A stretch of 64,000 bases of DNA from JADJLQ01 sp044227925 (GTDB lineage: Bacteria; Bacteroidota; Bacteroidia; Chitinophagales; Saprospiraceae). Shown piece after piece: positions 51,911 through 60,597 of the stretch. Made by a program: the position numbers and the translations under genes. The notes under the pieces were generated by a model that was given only the letters and a program-made list of their open reading frames with translations, was not told where the DNA came from and made no database searches. How positions within the stretch are numbered: position 1 is the stretch's first letter; each line of letters starts with the position of its first letter. Location: assembly GCA_044227925.1 (NCBI GenBank), contig JBGAVW010000005.1, positions 62,001-126,000 of the forward strand, given 5' to 3'.

Positions 51911-53173
51911 ATGGAATCTCAAAAAGAATTGACTAATGCCAGCCCTTTTTACGGTTTTACAGGTAAACAAATATTGATGCTCCTGGTAGCAGCTTTAGGC
52001 TATTTTGTAGATGTATACGACTTATTGATATTTGGTGCTGAGCGGGTAGAATCTTTGCAGGCTATTGGAGTTGCCAAAGAAAACATGAAGGATGTAGGTA
52101 TTAAGATTCTTAATTTTCAAATGGCAGGATTGATCCTCGGCGGATTTTTGTTCGGAATTCTGGCAGATAAACTAGGCCGCTTGAAGGTATTATTCGCCAG
52201 CATATTATTATATAGCCTGGCCAATATCGGTAATGCTTTTGTAACCAATGTGACTCAATTTGAAATTGCACGCTTTTTTGCCGGGGTAGGTCTGGCCGGT
52301 GAATTGGGTGTGGCACTGAGCTGGATCAGTGAAAGCCTGGAGCGAAAACAGCGCACTATTGCTACCATGATGGTTTCAGCAATAGGATTATTTGGGGGTA
52401 TCGCAGCCGCTCTGGTAGGGGAGGCATGTCATTGGCAAACATCGTATATAGTCGGTGGAGTGCTGGGGCTTATATTATTGGTATTAAGGATCAGCGTAAA
52501 AGAAAGTAAAATATTTATCCGTAGTCAATTCAAAGATATAAAGAGAGGGGACCTGGTAGAATTATTTGGAAGTCGAAAACAATTGTATAAATATCTGCTC
52601 TGTATTTTTGCCGGAGCACCTGCAGTGGTATTTATTAATTTATACATTACTCTTACTCCTGAGTTTGGACAAGCATTTGGAATTACAGAACCCGTAAAAG
52701 TAAGTACTGCGATTATGGTGTATTTGATTGTATTTGCAGTATCGGATATATTATGTGGTTTTTTGAGTAAGGTTTTGCAGAAACGAAAGACTCCATTATT
52801 GATCTATGCGGTGCTTCAAATTTTTGCCACTGCGTACTTCCTGTTAGTCCCCCCGGATACCGCCCAAGGCTATTATATCCGATGTGCATTTTTGGGATTT
52901 TCCATAGGATATTGGGGAATATTAATCACGAATAGTGTCGAGCAATTCGGTACCAATATCCGTGCTACAGTGGCTACTTCTACTCCCAATCTAATCCGGG
53001 GGCTGACCATACCGGCAAGCATGGTATTTACATCTTTGATAAAACCCTATGGACTCATAAATAGTGCTGCTATAGTTGGATTTTCATTGATAGCGATCAG
53101 TATTGTCAGCATCCTGTTGCTAAAAGACAGGTTTGAAAACAATTTGAATTTTACAGAGGTATTTGAGGATTGA
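51911..53173 (+). CDS. MFS transporter
   Basis: A 420-residue, roughly 12-helix major facilitator protein. The loop 2-3 signature is present (GILADKLGRLKVLF, near 85-98), as is the early acidic motif in GYFVDVYDLLIFG typical of sugar- and metabolite:H+ symporters. A VGLAGELGVALSWISE segment matches the helix-4 region. The substrate is not readable; neighbouring exported hydrolase and URO-D-like genes suggest uptake of their product, which is inference. An in-frame GTG at 51905 is an alternative start. Confidence 0.88.
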   Translation: MESQKELTNASPFYGFTGKQILMLLVAALGYFVDVYDLLIFGAERVESLQAIGVAKENMKDVGIKILNFQMAGLILGGFLFGILADKLGRLKVLFASILLYSLANIGNAFVTNVTQFEIARFFAGVGLAGELGVALSWISESLERKQRTIATMMVSAIGLFGGIAAALVGEACHWQTSYIVGGVLGLILLVLRISVKESKIFIRSQFKDIKRGDLVELFGSRKQLYKYLLCIFAGAPAVVFINLYITLTPEFGQAFGITEPVKVSTAIMVYLIVFAVSDILCGFLSKVLQKRKTPLLIYAVLQIFATAYFLLVPPDTAQGYYIRCAFLGFSIGYWGILITNSVEQFGTNIRATVATSTPNLIRGLTIPASMVFTSLIKPYGLINSAAIVGFSLIAISIVSILLLKDRFENNLNFTEVFED

Positions 53174-53508
53174 GTACAGATCCTAATAAACATGCACGAG
53201 AGTCTAAAAGGGGGGCTCAGTAAATCGCAGGCTAAAAAAGACTCTTAAATAGTGGAGGCTTTGTATAGTTGTGTTCCTGAGCATTTGTAACCGTTATCCG
53301 AACCCAATACTGAATTTTAAGATGATGTAACGACCAGCTAAATATTTAAAATTTGGGTAGCCATCTGCCATAAAATCGTTTTTGAATTCGTCAAGTTTTA
53401 AATCTTCAAATCGTAAAATGCTACATTGTCAAATTGTATGTGGTGCATCTGCACTCTACATCGTAAATCGTGCAATCGTTTTACATCGTAAGTAGTACAT
53501 TGTACATT
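53174..53508. other. Convergent intergenic region with short direct repeats
   Basis: A 335-base gap between the 3' ends of the MFS and dnaE genes, with no supported gene. ACATCGTAA occurs at 53458 and 53483, TACATTGT at 53422 and 53496, and ATCGTAAA near 53410 and 53460. The repeats are irregularly spaced and are not a CRISPR array. No GC-rich terminator hairpin is evident for either gene. Confidence 0.5.
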
Positions 53509-56454
53509 TTAATACCGTCCGTCCTTCCTATAAGGTAGTCTCTCCATAAAATGCGCCTCCATACTCTTAAACCCAAAATCATCTACTATCCTGCCCTTTA
53601 TTTTATAGACACCCTTCCCTTTGAATGGATAGGCTTCCAGTGATGGTGGGAAATGGGTAGTATCAAAAAAATTTCCTTCACGATCTACCCAGGTGCCGAA
53701 GCTCATGAGTTTATTATTTTTAGTAGTGACCCATTTGCGGGTAACATAATAACCCAGCATAGTGACCATATTGCCTTCGAAGCGCGGCATATCTTGTGCC
53801 AGTATGTCTTCTGATACCGGATCGGCTAACAGATCGAATGGTGAGCGAAGCGGAAAGCCCAGTAACTCGATTTCATCGAATGCCTGCTCGTATTCTCCTT
53901 CTTCCAATTTGGGCAGGGCATATTGCTCGGCGGTATCGGGGAAAAAATTACCATTGATGGAGTATTTTATCTGTGGATTGTGTACCATGTTTTTTTCCCA
54001 CATCAGTTCGTATTTATTCATTCGGGTAAAGCGGAACGCATTGATGCGGATAAGTATTTCCAATTGTTCTTTGCTGATATCTATTCGCTGTACAAAATCT
54101 TCCAGGCTGCGATAGGGGCCATTGGTGATACGCTCATCCACGATACGACTCGCTACATTTTGTTCGAGATTCTGTATATGTACCAGGCCGATAAAAATAT
54201 CATCACCATAGATCGTAGTGAGATAGGTACTGCGATTTACACAAGGTGCATGTATGATAGCACCACACATACGGGCCTCGTGTACATAGAGCTCGGTATT
54301 ATAAAAGCCGCCAAAATTATTGATTACTGCCACCATAAATTCTTTTGGATAATAAGTCTTGAGATACAAACTTTGAAAACTCTCCACTGCAAAACTGGCC
54401 GAATGTGCTTTACAAAATGAATAGCCGCTAAAGCTTTCGATCTGCCGCCATACTTCCTGTGTGAGGGCATCGCTATAACCTCGTGCTTTGCAATTGGCAA
54501 AATATTTTTCCTGTAATCGTCGGAATGTATCACTTGATTTTTTCTTTCCTGTCATGATGCGACGCAATACATCGCTTTCATCCAGATCGAGACCGGCAAA
54601 ATGATGCACTATTTTCATCACATCTTCCTGGTATACCATCACCCCATAGGTTTCTTTTAGGTTTTTTTCGAATACAGGATGCAGGTATTGGATTTTCTCC
54701 GGATGGTGGAATCGCTCTATGTATTCACGCATCATACCACTTTGCGCCACACCGGGCCGTATGATAGAGGAAGCGGCTACCAGGTGTACATAATTATCAC
54801 ACCGGAGTTTATGCAATAGTCCGCGCATGGCCGGTGACTCTATGTAAAAACATCCGATACAATGACCTGAGTGTAACTGTGCTCTCACCTTGGGATCTTC
54901 TTTGATTTTGGTGATATCATGCACATCGAGCGATTGCCTTTTGTTGCGTTTGACGATGTCTACCGCATCCTTGATATGACCGAGACCGCGCTGGCTGAGC
55001 ACATCGTATTTATGATAGCCAAGGTCTTCTGCACCGTACATATCAAAATGGGTGATCGGAAAGCCCTTAGGCATCATCTGCAAAGCCGTATGATAGTTGA
55101 GCGGTTTTTCACTTATAAGTATACCGCCGGCATGTATAGAGAGATAATTGGGAAATTTTTCTATGAGTCCGCCATAGCGAAAAATGTGTTTTGCCCAGGG
55201 ATGGTGCCGGTCGGAGGCCAGGGGCTCCTCTACTATGATGTCGATATCGTTTTTGGGTAAGCCGAATACTTTACCCAACTCGCGTATGATCGATCTTCCT
55301 TTGAAGGTATTGTAGGTAGCCAGCAGTGCAGTATGCTCCGTGCCGTGGCGTTTAAATATATAATCGGTGACATCGTCGCGCTCGCTCCACGAAAAGTCAA
55401 TATCAAAATCCGGTGGTGATGTACGGTGTGGATTGATAAACCGTTCGAAATACAAATCCAACTCCAATGGATCTACATCGGTGATGCCGAGGTTGTAGGC
55501 CACTATACTGTTTGCTCCGCTGCCTCTGCCCACATGATGATAGCCCGCACTGCGCGCATAGCGTACGATATCCCAGGTGATGAGGAAGTAAGCTGCAAAG
55601 CCAAGCTTAAAAATCACTTGCAATTCTTTTTCGGTACGGCTGTATGCCCGGGCGTGTGCATTACCATAGCGCCGGCGACATCCCTCGCGCGCGAGCTTGC
55701 ACAAGAGATCGTAATCGCCGGCTATGCTATTGGTAAATGTTTTTTTATTCACATGTTCAAACCCGGATGCGAGTTTTATCTCACAGCTATCCCATAGTGC
55801 TTCACCACGAGAGATGAGCTCCGGGTACCGATCGAAAGTTTGGCGCAATGCATCTGCAGGTAGTATATATTCATTATCGGGTGCTATATCTGTAGTGCCG
55901 AGTTTGGTATGCACGGTATTAAGATCTATACATCGCAAGAGCTTATGCACTCTGTATCCATTTCGATCGCGGTAGGTCCATACCGGCCATGCGATGAGCC
56001 TGTCGGCACGTTGCTTGAGTGGAGATGAAAACATGCCTCCTATCTCAGACAATGATATCCCATAATACTCATGCTCTGCAAAATCAGCTAAGGGCTTGGG
56101 TGTGGACCGATACACCACGATACAATCCTGTAGCGGGGGAGCGATAGCAGGCAAGGCCTCGCCCGAAAGGGAGCTTTGTGTAAGCATAGCGCATAGATTG
56201 CGCCAGCCTTCTACATTTTTGGCAATGCCTGTATAAAGAGGTCTATTTTCTGTATCGCGAAATTCTATGCCCAGCAGAGCTTTGATACCGGCTTTGGCAC
56301 AGGCCTCCAAAAACTCAAATGCCGTAGAAGTATTATTAATATCTGTTAGTACCAATGTCTTGTAGCCTTGCTCTACCGCATAGTTGGCCAGCTCTTTGGG
56401 GGAGAGGGTTCCGTACCGGAGACTAAAGTAACTGTGGCAAATCGCGTACATCAA
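53509..56454 (-). CDS. DnaE-type DNA polymerase III alpha subunit, short form
   Basis: A 981-residue C-family DNA polymerase. The catalytic aspartates are in PPDFDIDF (Asp351, Asp353) and HKYDVLSQ (Asp484); an HVGRGSGANSIVAYNLGI segment and a C-terminal OB domain (about 885-965) are present. It lacks the roughly 180-residue tail of replicative DnaE. The PHP domain is degenerate: HSYFSLRYG stands where HxHxxYS is expected, and LTDINNT where LTDHGN is. Length and PHP decay fit the error-prone DnaE2/ImuC class, but no imuA or imuB is adjacent. The gene looks GC-richer than its neighbours. A candidate promoter-operator lies just upstream. Confidence 0.85.
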   Translation of the reverse strand: MMYAICHSYFSLRYGTLSPKELANYAVEQGYKTLVLTDINNTSTAFEFLEACAKAGIKALLGIEFRDTENRPLYTGIAKNVEGWRNLCAMLTQSSLSGEALPAIAPPLQDCIVVYRSTPKPLADFAEHEYYGISLSEIGGMFSSPLKQRADRLIAWPVWTYRDRNGYRVHKLLRCIDLNTVHTKLGTTDIAPDNEYILPADALRQTFDRYPELISRGEALWDSCEIKLASGFEHVNKKTFTNSIAGDYDLLCKLAREGCRRRYGNAHARAYSRTEKELQVIFKLGFAAYFLITWDIVRYARSAGYHHVGRGSGANSIVAYNLGITDVDPLELDLYFERFINPHRTSPPDFDIDFSWSERDDVTDYIFKRHGTEHTALLATYNTFKGRSIIRELGKVFGLPKNDIDIIVEEPLASDRHHPWAKHIFRYGGLIEKFPNYLSIHAGGILISEKPLNYHTALQMMPKGFPITHFDMYGAEDLGYHKYDVLSQRGLGHIKDAVDIVKRNKRQSLDVHDITKIKEDPKVRAQLHSGHCIGCFYIESPAMRGLLHKLRCDNYVHLVAASSIIRPGVAQSGMMREYIERFHHPEKIQYLHPVFEKNLKETYGVMVYQEDVMKIVHHFAGLDLDESDVLRRIMTGKKKSSDTFRRLQEKYFANCKARGYSDALTQEVWRQIESFSGYSFCKAHSASFAVESFQSLYLKTYYPKEFMVAVINNFGGFYNTELYVHEARMCGAIIHAPCVNRSTYLTTIYGDDIFIGLVHIQNLEQNVASRIVDERITNGPYRSLEDFVQRIDISKEQLEILIRINAFRFTRMNKYELMWEKNMVHNPQIKYSINGNFFPDTAEQYALPKLEEGEYEQAFDEIELLGFPLRSPFDLLADPVSEDILAQDMPRFEGNMVTMLGYYVTRKWVTTKNNKLMSFGTWVDREGNFFDTTHFPPSLEAYPFKGKGVYKIKGRIVDDFGFKSMEAHFMERLPYRKDGRY

Positions 56455-56467
56455 ATGTCGAATATTC

Positions 56468-56500
56468 CGACAAATATAGTCGATATTTTACGAATGTCAA
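56468..56500 (-). promoter_or_regulatory. dnaE promoter with overlapping inverted repeat
   Basis: On the minus strand TTG (56500-56498), 19 bases, then TATATTTG (56478-56471), a perfect -7 match 17 bp before the ATG. The -7 box lies inside CGAC-N7-GTCG (56468-56482), so a protein bound there would block initiation. A damage-responsive operator is possible but unproven. Confidence 0.4.
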
Positions 56501-56779
56501 GAGGCTAAGCAGAAGTCAAATTTTGAGCGCGTGCCTGTGTGCCGGCTTTTGACTTCTTTTGCGATTGGCGACGAGTAAGCTTGCCACTATCTTCTATAAT
56601 AATTTTTCCAACCGAGAGGTGGTGATCGAATGCAGATAAATTGAGTATGGCTGAAATTAATGCAACTATATAATGTGTGCACTAAATCTAAAATTGATTT
56701 CGAAAAAAAATCAATATCTTATCTGAAAAAACTATATATTTTGGACAGAGATCTCATTTGTAAGACTAATAAAATTTGA
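56501..56779. other. Intergenic region with a long-loop inverted repeat
   Basis: No supported gene. AGAAGTCAAA (56511-56520) and TTTGACTTCT (56548-56557) are perfect inverted repeats around a 27-base, GC-richer loop, followed on the plus strand by TTTT. The remaining 220 bases up to the antitoxin remnant are AT-rich and full of stop codons. Confidence 0.4.
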
Positions 56780-56953
56780 GACAATACTTCAAAGTCATTA
56801 TCGCAAAGTTCTATAAAGCCTTTAAAGAAAAAGCCAAGGCAAGGTGGGGATAAAGCATTCAAAATGGCAATAAAAAAAGGAGATTTACCTGAAGGGGATA
56901 TGTTTGAAGGCATGGAAAATAATTTTGACAAGGTCGTTAGTAATCAGATTTGA
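56780..56953 (+). pseudogene. Remnant of a MazE-type antitoxin (C-terminal part only)
   Basis: In one frame bounded by TGA at 56777 and at 56951 the translation contains IKPLKKKPRQG, DKAFKMAIKKGDLPE and DMFEGMENNFDK, the toxin-binding tail typical of MazE antitoxins paired with this MazF type. The usual N-terminal AbrB-like DNA-binding half (an IGNSRGIRIPK-like segment) is absent from upstream DNA in any frame. The first in-frame ATG is at 56864, too late for a working antitoxin. The expected ending FDETEW is replaced by FDKVVSNQI, suggesting a small deletion at the junction with the toxin. Confidence 0.7.
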
Positions 56954-57260
56954 AATTTGGTTAGTTAGCCTGGCTCCAACCAAAGGTTCGGAAAATGCAA
57001 AAACGGGACCTTGTGTAATTATTTCTCCTGATTCAATAAATAATAATTTGAATACCGTAATCATTGCACCACTCACACATTCATTAAAAAACTATCCCAC
57101 CAGGATTAATTTTGTATTCAATAATCAAACAAGCCAGATTGCACTGGATCACATAAGAACAATTGATAAAAAAGAAAGATTGATAAAAAAAGTAGGTGAA
57201 TTAAGTAAGCCTATGGCAGTTGCTTTAGCTCAAATGCTAATTGAATTGTTTGAGTATTAG
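56904..57260 (+). CDS. MazF/PemK-like toxin, probably inactivated
   Basis: MazF toxins are mRNA-cutting endoribonucleases. The frame shows the family order FEIWLVSLAPTKGSE, KTGPCVIISPD, LNTVIIAPLT, SQIALDHIRTIDKKERL and a C-terminal helix. The arginine of KTRPC, equivalent to the catalytic Arg25 of Bacillus subtilis MazF, is Gly here (codon GGA). There is no ATG near the expected start (just before VIRFEIW); only TTG codons at 56904 and 56922 are available, and they overlap the antitoxin remnant. Lost start, lost Arg and broken antitoxin together suggest a decayed pair. Confidence 0.7.
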   Translation: MKAWKIILTRSLVIRFEIWLVSLAPTKGSENAKTGPCVIISPDSINNNLNTVIIAPLTHSLKNYPTRINFVFNNQTSQIALDHIRTIDKKERLIKKVGELSKPMAVALAQMLIELFEY

Positions 57261-57338
57261 TATTGTACAATATTCGCAGCAGGATGGGGTACATAATCCA
57301 ATCGACTTGGATTAGGTACTCATCTTCTATTCAGCAGA

Positions 57339-58955
57339 CTACCATTTCCAGACTAATTTCAGGGTAAACCAGTTAAACTTATAACCGGTGCCTGTATTGG
57401 ATGCAACATTACTTGTCTGATACTTTAACGAAGTTTCGAAATGAGACCGACGGTAACTCAGTTCGGTCTGCAATCTAAAGGCTGGGTCCCATGCATTTTC
57501 TTCTATTTTTTGCAGACCCGCAGCAGCCTGGGTTTGAAAGAAAAATTTATCAGAAGCAAATACAGGAGAGCTGTAATCCACGAAAGATTCCGTATTAAGA
57601 TACTGATTGGGCGCAAAATAGCCCTTGCCAATCTGATCTTTAAAATGCATAGCAGAAAAATTAATACCACCTTTTAATGTGGGGTCGGTCCTGAATACAT
57701 GGTAGAATGAACCAAAAAACTGCAGTCGTTGATTCTGATCACTCATTTTACCCAGACTTCCCTGAGAATAAATGCCAGTTTTACCATTTAACATGAGGTG
57801 GGTGATGTACCCGATTGATTGATTTTTAATGTTTTTGCCCAATAGTTCGGCAGTAAAACTCATTACATCCGATGAATAGAATACACCAAGCATTCGACGA
57901 TCATTGGATTGATATTTTATTAATTGCTGACCAGTCAAGGCAGTGTATCTGATTCCGTTAGCAGATTGTACCTGGATCAGGTGAAGATCGGACTCTGCTT
58001 TCCAAGCATCTGCTAATTTTCCACTGAGATTGGCATGAGCATAGTTTGATTTTGCTTGGCTCCCATCTTGTGAATGATATACACTTTGACCAATATTTAG
58101 CCTTAGCGGATATTTATTGGCATCAGATTGTTGCCACCATATATTTTTATCTGTACGGGTGTTTTGTGCAACATCCTGAAAATAACTCAATTCCAACCCG
58201 GCCGATTGAATTTGATTAGCCTTTAATTTGTGTAAATATGAATTGTACTCCTGATCGGAAAAATACAATTTGGAATTTTCCATCACTTGTTTAGACTGTT
58301 GGATTTGTTGTTTCCCAAGTAACACTTCTGCATATTCCAGTAAATACTGTTTTTCAGGATAAGCAGTGGCTAATGAATCATAATGTCTGAGTCCTTGTTT
58401 GTAATTACCTGAGGTAGTATACAATCTCGATTGCAACACGAGTTTTTGTGAAGGAGAAAGCATTGTATCTACAGAGGTTAAGAACCTTGCAGCCTGACGA
58501 GTCTTTACATTCCAAAGCATTGCATTGAAGTAATTGATCACGGCATTTGGATTGGATTTATTTTGTTCCCAGGCTGATCTGGCATATTGCAATGCCTTTG
58601 CCGGCTGATGATCCATAAACAAAGCATAGGATAAGTTTATCTGTGTGATGGTAGCTTCAAAATGAAGGGGTAATAACCGCCGATAAGTCAACACGGCCTC
58701 TCCAAAATTTTTATCCTGCAACGATAGATCTCCTCGTAATAATAATACGGGTGCATCGTTGCCCACTGCTGCTAAGATGGTATCTAAGGTGACCACAGCT
58801 GCATGATAATTTCCTTCTGCACGGAAGCGAAGTGCCTGCTGGATCAACTGCTCTCTTTCTTCGCCTGATATAACCTGAGTTTGAGCCTGTAATAGTACTG
58901 AAGTAAAAAAAAGTACCATTGGTATCACCAGGAAATGCAATTGGAAAATTTTCAT
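57339..58955 (-). CDS. Outer-membrane TPR and beta-barrel protein
   Basis: A 538-residue protein with a signal peptide (MKIFQLHFLVIPMVLFFTSVLLQAQ). About 35-250 form TPR helices (for example YHAAVVTLDTILAAVGNDAPVLLLRG split over two helices). From about 255 to the C terminus the sequence alternates polar and hydrophobic residues with aromatic girdles and ends LKLVWKW, as in outer-membrane beta-barrels. The TPR-plus-barrel plan recalls BcsC and PgaA exporters of exopolysaccharide, though the barrel is small. It is the last gene of a tight four-gene operon (12-21 bp after the STAS gene). The ATG at 58964 is an alternative start. Confidence 0.75.
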   Translation of the reverse strand: MKIFQLHFLVIPMVLFFTSVLLQAQTQVISGEEREQLIQQALRFRAEGNYHAAVVTLDTILAAVGNDAPVLLLRGDLSLQDKNFGEAVLTYRRLLPLHFEATITQINLSYALFMDHQPAKALQYARSAWEQNKSNPNAVINYFNAMLWNVKTRQAARFLTSVDTMLSPSQKLVLQSRLYTTSGNYKQGLRHYDSLATAYPEKQYLLEYAEVLLGKQQIQQSKQVMENSKLYFSDQEYNSYLHKLKANQIQSAGLELSYFQDVAQNTRTDKNIWWQQSDANKYPLRLNIGQSVYHSQDGSQAKSNYAHANLSGKLADAWKAESDLHLIQVQSANGIRYTALTGQQLIKYQSNDRRMLGVFYSSDVMSFTAELLGKNIKNQSIGYITHLMLNGKTGIYSQGSLGKMSDQNQRLQFFGSFYHVFRTDPTLKGGINFSAMHFKDQIGKGYFAPNQYLNTESFVDYSSPVFASDKFFFQTQAAAGLQKIEENAWDPAFRLQTELSYRRSHFETSLKYQTSNVASNTGTGYKFNWFTLKLVWKW

Positions 58956-58976
58956 GATCGGCATTTTTATTATGAA

Positions 58977-59315
58977 TCAGATAGCAGGAAGAATTGCTAT
59001 TTTGACAAAGGAATTGAGCTGAGTGGTTTCTACCCATCTTTCGATTATTGATTTTTTTCTGTATACGAGGATCAATTCTTTATTGATCTCTGAAAGACAA
59101 TAATGAGCGTGTATCACTTCATTTATTCCACTCAGGTCGGTATGATTTACATTACGGGCATCCAGGTATACTCTGGTACAATCGAGATTCATACATAGTT
59201 TTACCTCATCCCGCAAGGATGCAATTTCAACTCCCGCAAGCTTAGTAAAACCTGAGATACAGACGCTGCTGTGTTCCCGGTTTGCAATAGGTAAATGTGC
59301 AATTGAATGATTCAT
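58977..59315 (-). CDS. STAS-domain protein
   Basis: A 112-residue single STAS domain, the fold of anti-sigma-factor antagonists such as SpoIIAA. The core VYLDARNVNHTDLSGINEVIHAH (about 49-71) has the strand-loop-helix that carries the phosphorylated Ser/Thr in antagonists; here the loop is TDLSG, with Thr and Ser available. These proteins act by partner switching with a kinase, but no kinase or phosphatase is in this window. It lies 7 bp after the DUF4184 gene and just before the TPR-barrel gene. Confidence 0.75.
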   Translation of the reverse strand: MNHSIAHLPIANREHSSVCISGFTKLAGVEIASLRDEVKLCMNLDCTRVYLDARNVNHTDLSGINEVIHAHYCLSEINKELILVYRKKSIIERWVETTQLNSFVKIAILPAI

Positions 59316-59322
59316 GTCTTTT

Positions 59323-60057
59323 TTATTTTTTTAGTATTATTTTTTTTAGAATGAAAGTTGATATGATCCAGCTGTACAGGCATCCTCCCATCAGAGCGAT
59401 GAATACACTCCAGAAACTATTGTATTCCTTCCAGCCGAATAAACGGATGAACATGATAAAAGCCATGGTACAGACCCAAATAAGCCAATAACAGCTATTT
59501 GGTGATCCGGCAGTCATCGTACCAGCCTGGATGGGCAATCGGTGAATATAATGTGTAATGCTGAGCAGACCCAAAACACTCAACAGCAATTGTAATCCGA
59601 AATAGGCAGGCATCGATTTGCCGAATACAGTAATCTTATCTGCTAAGGAAGGGATGTATGGCACAAAAATGCCGTCGTGATGTGTGAAGCCATCCCAGAA
59701 AAAATGAGTAGCAATGCCAATCAATGCAGACCCGATCATCCAATATGGTTTTGAATTCATACCGGCAGTCCAATCGAAATCCAGTACGTGTATACACCTT
59801 TTCCTAAAGTAATCGGGTAGGTTGACTACAAATGATTTCTTCAAATAAATATGGTATACATAGCTGAGCAGCAAAGTGATCGGTAAATCAAATAAGAATA
59901 TCCCATACCAATGATGACCGATATTTTCTACTTCCCTCATTTGAAAAAAGAATTCAAAATCAGGAGCCATACTGCCTATTACCAATGCAGTTATAGATAA
60001 TTTTTTTGATTGATCAAAAGGTAAAACAGCAGCTATATGGGAAGGAGTAAATGGCAT
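59323..60057 (-). CDS. DUF4184 family membrane protein
   Basis: A 244-residue membrane protein. The opening MPFTPSHIAAVLPF, then GSMAPDFEFFFQM and GIFLFDLPITLLLSY, match DUF4184, and ATHFFWDGFTHHDG (about 136-149) carries conserved His and Asp residues. This resembles metal-dependent membrane hydrolase folds such as the YdjM/LexA-regulated group. Five or six membrane segments follow. Function is unknown. It starts 3 bp after the response regulator stop, so the two are translationally linked. Confidence 0.8.
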   Translation of the reverse strand: MPFTPSHIAAVLPFDQSKKLSITALVIGSMAPDFEFFFQMREVENIGHHWYGIFLFDLPITLLLSYVYHIYLKKSFVVNLPDYFRKRCIHVLDFDWTAGMNSKPYWMIGSALIGIATHFFWDGFTHHDGIFVPYIPSLADKITVFGKSMPAYFGLQLLLSVLGLLSITHYIHRLPIQAGTMTAGSPNSCYWLIWVCTMAFIMFIRLFGWKEYNSFWSVFIALMGGCLYSWIISTFILKKIILKK

Positions 60058-60060
60058 GGA

Positions 60061-60471
60061 CTACACGATTTCCAGATGAGAAGTGGCTCTTTTATGATGG
60101 TTGACTTTTTTTACGATCTCAGCCACTTCTTTTGGATTGGCATTTGATTTCAAAAGGTAATCAAATGATCCAAAGGAAATAGCGTCTACCGCTACACTGA
60201 GATCTTCCAGGGCAGTGCAGAATACAACACCAATGCCGGGGTAGTAGTCTTTTACTTTTTGAAGCACTTCCAAACCATTCATATCATCACCCATCTGGTA
60301 ATCCAGAAAAATGAGATGGGGATTGAGGTGGAGGTGATCCAGGCATTCAGTTCCATTGGAATATTCTTTAATATATTCATATCCCAGGTCATGAAGCATC
60401 TGGCTCAGCATAGCAGTCCAGAAGGGATCATCGTCAACGATAAATATTCTTTTTAAATTATTTTGATTCAT
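60061..60471 (-). CDS. Single-domain response regulator
   Basis: A 136-residue CheY-like receiver with no output domain. The phosphoacceptor is Asp57 in LIFLDYQM, the acidic pocket is Asp13-Asp15 (IVDDDP), with Thr86 (FCTAL) and Lys108 (LLKSN) in switch positions. It would be phosphorylated by a histidine kinase that is not in this window and would act by protein contact. It heads the operon with DUF4184, STAS and TPR-barrel genes. An AT-rich 126-bp region precedes it with no clear -7 box. Confidence 0.93.
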   Translation of the reverse strand: MNQNNLKRIFIVDDDPFWTAMLSQMLHDLGYEYIKEYSNGTECLDHLHLNPHLIFLDYQMGDDMNGLEVLQKVKDYYPGIGVVFCTALEDLSVAVDAISFGSFDYLLKSNANPKEVAEIVKKVNHHKRATSHLEIV

Positions 60472-60597
60472 AATTAATTGATTTAATAATTAATAATCCA
60501 AGCTTATGCCAAGTATTAAATAACTGATATTTAATAATTTATAAATAGTATAAAATATAATATTTACATATTTTGGAATAATTTCCACATATTAGAA

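Noticed and set aside
53401..53508. Possible CRISPR-like array.
   Set aside because: Repeats are only 8-9 bases, irregularly spaced and imperfect; no cas genes.
53762..55975. Long plus-strand frames (up to 165 codons) opposite dnaE.
   Set aside because: dnaE is strongly supported on the minus strand by motifs throughout; its GC-richer codons leave the opposite strand open.
60472..60597. A TTGGCATAAGCTTGG stretch resembling a sigma-54 promoter before the response regulator.
   Set aside because: Spacing between the GG and the downstream element is one base short and the GC of the -12 element is missing.
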